Below are positions 59,313 through 64,000 of a stretch of 64,000 nt of DNA, in pieces. The translations under genes and the position numbers were made by a program. The DNA is from Pyxicephalus adspersus (taxonomy: Eukaryota; Chordata; Amphibia; Anura; Pyxicephalidae): the NCBI RefSeq assembly GCF_032062135.1, contig NC_092869.1:43319956-43383955 (forward strand), given 5' to 3'. Position 1 is the stretch's first letter; the number at the start of each line of letters is the position of its first letter. Below the pieces are notes generated by a model. It saw only the letters and a list, made by a program, of their open reading frames with translations, made no database searches and was not told where the DNA came from.

Positions 59313-60417
59313 TGGCACATCCCAAAAACAGTAGGTCAATTGGTCTTAGGACCTTACAGAAGAGATCCTTCCTCTGATGACATCATCTGAGCATAGGCAA
59401 AGTCAATGTATCAAGAAAATAGATCTTTTTTAATGGATAAAATGTGATGAAAATGATTTTGTTCCTGTATATTGTGACCTGTCAGGAATCTATCTATGTA
59501 CACTTGTAAAGTTTCAGACAGGTCCACTTTAAAACCTGAAATTAATTTTGTAGTGGTAAGAAAAAGTAGTAAAATACAGGAAAACAAGCACTTTGGCATT
59601 TTATTATTAAGGGAAAAGTTTAAAATCAAAACAAAGATTTGTATTTTGCCCATTTATCAATAGATTGCTGTGACTAGAACTACAACTCTCAGCATGTCCT
59701 ATCCAGGCTCTGCCAGAGGCGGTTTGTGGAGCATTGTCTCTGCCAGGCCTCCTCCTCCTAGTAGAACTCAGCCAGATCCTCTTTCCATCCTTAGATTTTG
59801 TGTGATGTGCTGCCTGGAGGAAAGCAAAAAGCCCTGCAGAGCTCGGCAGGAAAATTAAAAATGTCATTGGATATCCTTGTAAGAAGCAGGTCCTCCACCC
59901 TTCCCATAGAGACCACAAGACGACCCCTCCGCGTAGAGCTCTCTGTATTCCTGAGATAAAACATCCCTTATTATCCTGATTACCTGCTATTGCCAGCAGT
60001 ATATTATTGTTAAGGTGCTGTGCCCTTCACCATTTCTTAGGAGAATATCCACAACCTGCACACATAATCCCTGACAGCAGCTAAGCTCCGGCATCATGGT
60101 GGCATCATGGCGGTACTCCGCGTGCATCGGCCACAGGAACTTTATCCTTTTCTACCCTTCAATAAATTCTTACTTACACATTGAGAGGACTGAAGAGGCT
60201 TTAACCTCAAGAGCCTCTGGACTGGTTTCCACGCTGTGTAAATTTCTGCTTCCAAGGACACCCAAAGAATTAAAGTTTATATAGAGCCAAAATCCCAAAT
60301 CTCTCACACAGACAAAATGGAAATGTTCTTTATTTTATGGAGTAGAAAAAAAGCTAATAGAACCCCTCATAATACTCATATGTATTGCTATGTTGATGAA
60401 TTTGTTATTAGAGTATT

Positions 60418-60570
60418 CAATGTTCTCAACAGCACTTTTAGCTGGGAGCACCACCCAGCCTTTTCAGTAACCACCCGGCTATTTTTGGGTAGTTACTGAA
60501 AAGTTGGGTCACAATAAAGGAGCAGCCACCAGCCTACGGTATCTTCCCACCCAGCTGGAGAGAATACTGG
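60418..60570 (+). mobile_element. MITE of the ATTCTCCCC / GTAACCACCC family, copy
   Basis: TTTCAGTAACCACCCGGCTA and TTTGGGTAGTTACTGAAAAG form an internal hairpin. The right end is CTGGAGAGAATACTGG. Confidence 0.75.
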
Positions 60571-61434
60571 TATTGTTTCCATACCGAGTATTGTTTAGGA
60601 GCCATGGAAGGAGCTTCTATGACCCCCAGGAGTATTATAAAGCCCATTGTGCTCCAAGAGCCACCAAAGGCCATCACTATTGACTTAACTGAGATGGTTT
60701 CTGAAATTTGCTCATATTTAATTAAATGAAAACTCTGTGTCACCATTACTTCTAATGATTCTCCTCGGTATGTATTTCATGTTAATGACCTTTGGTGACC
60801 CCCTCCAGCCTGTCCTAATGGGCTTCATTGCTCCCATCTTACACAATGTGATCTGACTATAACTAATTAGTATTTTCCTTCTGCAGACCCAAACAGTCCC
60901 CATCGAGATCCATTCTCCATAATGTGAGCTCTGAAATGTTTTGTTTTCTTAGCCGGAGAACATTTGGAATTTTGCAGACTCTTGGAGAGTCAAAGCCAGG
61001 AAGCAGAGAGGGTGTAGGTGGCTTGTTAAAAATGTAGGAAAGGATTGAGGCCTCCACTTGCCAGGGTTCTGGGGTTTCTTCGAGTTTCCTTCTTCCCACG
61101 CTGCAGCAGTTGTAGTCTGCGAGATGGGTAACCCCTTCCATACCAGATCACCTTTGTTATGTGTCAGGTTAGAAACGTGAAAGGTGGCCGTAGTTCCTGC
61201 AGCAAGTCACAAGGTCCATCTGATGACCACACACATGACCTGAGCCTGGTCCATATCTGGATTGAGCTTCTGCAAAACCAAGACATGCTTCCATATGTTT
61301 GAACAAGTTCAGAGAAGCAGCAGCCAAGGGTAACACCCAGCCTGGTGCTTGTCCCGCTCGCAAAGCCAGGCCCTTAACCGCAACAAACCATCAGCTCCAA
61401 GAACTAATAGGTTTTTCTTCTCTTCATCTTCTAG

Positions 61435-61512
61435 GGACTTGCACAATAATCAGCAGCTGGGTGGACTCCATGAAGAGGTCTTCACGGGTGTTCTGAGTGG
61501 ACCGACCACGCT
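61435..61512 (+). CDS. TSHR: TSHR exon 8: leucine-rich repeat
   Basis: 78 nt, phase 2 to 2, acceptor CATCTTCTAG, donor GTAAGT. It encodes DLHNNQQLGGLHEEVFTGV and LSGPTTL. The SGP near the end matches human VYSGPSLL. Confidence 0.93.
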
Positions 61513-62398
61513 GTAAGTAAGATTATTGTGTAAATTATTTTTTTCTGGAATTCCCTGATGTCAGACACATGATTTTCTTTTTGTCCTATAATAATTTCTC
61601 CTGCCTCAGGCTTCATTTCTATTTATTGTCATAACTCCATCTTTCCACTCACACCTGACATTTACAATCATACAAACTCCATGCTGATATTGTCTGAGAT
61701 TCAAACCTGAAACTCTGGTTCTTTAAGGCGATTGTGCTGCCCGCTGAGCAACTATACAAAACAAATGCTGTTTTGATGTTGCTTTTCTGCTTCAGATAAG
61801 AATGTGATGTCATCTATCCAAACACTGAATTTAAACGGGAAATGGATCTAAAAAAGGAAACAGAATTAGCTGGCAATGGGCTGGCCTCGTTAAAGCCCCC
61901 TTGAAATGCTGTGGATGGATTACAAGTGGGCAATTTATGGAAAGAAACACACAAACAGCTTGTAACTGAAGGAATGAGAGAGAGCTCAGACTGGTTGGAA
62001 GTTTTGTAAAATGCATGCTAAAATATACAGAATGCAGAAACAGAAGCAGAGATCAATTTGAGGTCAGATACACCCCTGAGGAGTCGGAGCTACAATTCTC
62101 TAACTAGTTGGATGCATGTGATTTGCTGATTACAGAGCTAAAGGCCTGATTCAGCATTGGGAGTGTCAGACCTTTGCAGGGAGACCACTACTTCCACAAT
62201 GAGCAAAGCTCCTTCTATGAACCATGCTGGCACGGGGACAGACTTTTATACTCATTCTGTGGCTGAACGTGACTTTGCTGTGTATAGTTATTTCCATAAT
62301 TCTACTATAATTAAAATACTGCCAATCCTATAAATATATTACAATCATTGGATGGACTGAAGATTGTGATCATGAGTCTGTGTTTTTATGTTGCCTAG
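61513..62398 (+). other. TSHR: TSHR intron 8
   Basis: Holds a degenerate minus-strand SINE fragment (61665-61755). Nothing else is recognised. Confidence 0.6.
61665..61755 (-). repeat. Degenerate SINE fragment
   Basis: The minus strand reads GCTCAGCGGGCAGCACAATC, CAGGTTTGAATCTCAGAC and CAGCATGGAGTTTGT, the head and B-box of the window's SINE family. Confidence 0.6.
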
Positions 62399-62587
62399 GG
62401 ACATCTCAAGAACTGCCGTGTCCTCCCTCCCCTCCAAAGGGCTGGAGAACCTGAAGCACCTGATGGCCAGGAGTACCTGGTACCTGAAGAAACTCCCCCC
62501 TCTAAACACCTTCGTCCAATTGGAGAGAGCGGAGTTGTTTTATCCCAGCCACTGCTGTGCCTTCACCAACTGGACCAAGAAAATGAG
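62399..62587 (+). CDS. TSHR: TSHR exon 9: last LRRs and start of the hinge
   Basis: 189 nt, phase 2 to 2, acceptor GTTGCCTAG, donor GTCAGT. It encodes [36 protein letters not shown] and [15 protein letters not shown]. The paired cysteines in SHCCAF bridge ectodomain and hinge in this receptor family. NWT is a sequon not present in human TSHR. Confidence 0.96.
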
Positions 62588-63189
62588 GTCAGTGACTGTT
62601 AGAAATGTCAACAAGCTAAGATCTGTGTATTGATTACAAAGGGCATTTGGCTTGTCTGGCAGCTAAGGAGTATTGCTTGGTTACCAATATGCCTCAAACT
62701 TGCTAATGGAGCTTCCCCTCCTTACTGAAGTTATGGCTCTGCTCACTCCGCTGTTTACTCTTTTTAGCAAGCTCCCAGTACCTCCAGTATGCCCTTCCAC
62801 AATGTACAACAATGCAGACATATTGCACACATCCAGCCGTAGTGCTGGCCATGGGTAACCAACACAGGCATGGGTATATTCTGCACCTGATCTGTCCTCC
62901 ACATGTTCTCAGGGTGTCAGGTCCTACAAGTGGGATTGAGGTGATTCTTGGGATAAGGTGGGTGGAGGCTTTACAACTGTAAATCTTTAATTGGAAGTTA
63001 CACAATCTGATTGCTGTACGATACTTCTATACAATCATTGCAGTGTTGCAGAACTTTTTTTTATGCTGGGTGGGCTGAAGCTTTGACCTGGTGGTCAAAA
63101 AGTGGGCAGGACAACGCATGACAAAATCAGCATTCCCAGTTGTTACCATAGGAATCCAGTAACCCCTTTAATTATGGCAGCTTCTGACC

Positions 63190-63350
63190 TTTCATTATTA
63201 TTATTATTATTATTATTAATAATAAACAGGATTTATATATCGCCAACATTTTACGCAGGGCTGTACATTAAATAGGAATTGCAAATGACAGACTAATACA
63301 GACAGTGATAAGGGGGAGAGGACCGTGCCCCGAAGAGCTTACAATCTACC
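63190..63350 (-). repeat. LINE 3'-tail fragment with (ATT)n
   Basis: (ATT)n then AATAATAAACAGGATTTATA, TTTTACGCAGGGCTGTACAT and GAGGACCGTGCCCCGAAG. Lies in TSHR intron 9. Confidence 0.8.
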
Positions 63351-63389
63351 GTGTTTCCCCGATTTTAGGACATCCCCATTAAGTAAGCC
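63351..63389 (+). mobile_element. Possible start of a MITE cut by the gap
   Basis: CCGTGTTTCCCCGATTTTAG followed by GACATCCCC resembles the end of a short element common in vertebrate genomes (CCGTGTTTCCCCGAAAATA). The assembly stops here. Confidence 0.4.
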
Positions 63390-64000
63390 NNNNNNNNNNN
63401 NNNNNNNNNNNNNNNNNNNNNNNNNNNNNNNNNNNNNNNNNNNNNNNNNNNNNNNNNNNNNNNNNNNNNNNNNNNNNNNNNNNNNNNNNNNNNNNNNNNN
63501 NNNNNNNNNNNNNNNNNNNNNNNNNNNNNNNNNNNNNNNNNNNNNNNNNNNNNNNNNNNNNNNNNNNNNNNNNNNNNNNNNNNNNNNNNNNNNNNNNNNN
63601 NNNNNNNNNNNNNNNNNNNNNNNNNNNNNNNNNNNNNNNNNNNNNNNNNNNNNNNNNNNNNNNNNNNNNNNNNNNNNNNNNNNNNNNNNNNNNNNNNNNN
63701 NNNNNNNNNNNNNNNNNNNNNNNNNNNNNNNNNNNNNNNNNNNNNNNNNNNNNNNNNNNNNNNNNNNNNNNNNNNNNNNNNNNNNNNNNNNNNNNNNNNN
63801 NNNNNNNNNNNNNNNNNNNNNNNNNNNNNNNNNNNNNNNNNNNNNNNNNNNNNNNNNNNNNNNNNNNNNNNNNNNNNNNNNNNNNNNNNNNNNNNNNNNN
63901 NNNNNNNNNNNNNNNNNNNNNNNNNNNNNNNNNNNNNNNNNNNNNNNNNNNNNNNNNNNNNNNNNNNNNNNNNNNNNNNNNNNNNNNNNNNNNNNNNNNN
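63390..64000. other. Assembly gap to the window end (611 N)
   Basis: The gap lies in TSHR intron 9 and may hide part of it or exon 10. Confidence 0.99.

Larger units (their letters stand above)
55715..61434 (+). other. TSHR: TSHR intron 7, the longest
   Basis: 5.7 kb. It contains SINE and LINE-tail fragments (59075-59312), a MITE (60418-60570), unique CpG-containing islands (56690-56900, 58400-58930), and an unassigned stretch at 57430-57840 that may be a decayed repeat. No gene. Confidence 0.65.
47138..62587 (+). other. TSHR: TSHR gene, exons 1-9 (exon 10 missing)
   Basis: Plus-strand gene for the thyrotropin receptor, the glycoprotein-hormone receptor that raises cAMP in thyroid cells after binding TSH. 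Nine exons are visible, encoding the signal peptide, the cysteine-rich LRR cap, the curved leucine-rich-repeat domain and the start of the hinge with SHCCAF. Exon lengths and the uniform phase 2 joints equal human TSHR. TSHR is preferred over LHCGR and FSHR because of exon 9 ([20 protein letters not shown], human [19 protein letters not shown] in outline), exon 7 KLYNNGFTE, exon 6 ADNPNMESVPANAFQGL, and the divergent CEP128 neighbour. Introns are short: exons 1-9 span 15.5 kb. Exon 10, with the hinge end and seven helices, is in or beyond the gap starting at 63390. Confidence 0.93.

Noticed and set aside
47138..62587. Receptor being LHCGR or FSHR rather than TSHR
   Set aside because: Exon 9 residues ([20 protein letters not shown]), exon 7 and the adjoining divergent CEP128 favour TSHR, though the decisive exon 10 is not in the window.

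Overview
The window is vertebrate nuclear DNA, most likely from a frog. It has multi-exon genes with canonical GT/AG introns, many short terminal-inverted-repeat (TIR) elements, a tRNA-derived SINE, an L2/CR1-like LINE with a (TAA)n tail, and assembly gaps at 53477-53812 and from 63390 to the end. The anuran assignment rests on the look of the repeat families and on gene divergence. It is inference, because no search could be run.

Two genes account for the coding sequence. They lie head to head, as their orthologues do on human chromosome 14. On the minus strand, 17 coding exons of CEP128 (centrosomal protein 128, a coiled-coil protein of mother-centriole subdistal appendages) run from the start codon at 29699 down to 2416. 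Two probable non-coding 5' exons lie at 39671-39758 and ending at 41981, beside a CpG-rich promoter near 42.0-42.4 kb. The C-terminal exons lie beyond the left edge. One short internal exon, expected between 8620 and 6157, was not found. On the plus strand, exons 1-9 of TSHR (thyrotropin receptor) run from 47138 to 62587. They encode the signal peptide and the leucine-rich-repeat ectodomain. Exon 10, with the hinge and seven-helix domain, must lie in or beyond the right-hand gap. Exon lengths of 72, 75, 75, 75, 78, 69, 78 and 189 bp, all joined in phase 2, equal those I recall for human TSHR.

Introns and the 5-kb intergenic space are full of mobile DNA and tandem repeats. These include four or more MITE families, a 1.8-kb dead LINE at 36.8-38.6 kb whose tail recurs as short fragments across the window, SINEs sharing that tail, and a 45-bp minisatellite at 28.69-29.49 kb that reads open in several frames. 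A 41-bp tandem repeat begins inside a CEP128 exon and copies its splice donor. Two nested insertions can be ordered in time.

The two genes act in different processes (centriole/cilium and thyroid signalling). What they share is a divergent intergenic region with an RFX X-box, ZNF143-like motifs and a CTCF-like site. I found no bacterial-type system, CRISPR array, rRNA gene or intact tRNA gene, and nothing that amounts to a wholly new system. The novel-looking items are structural and regulatory.
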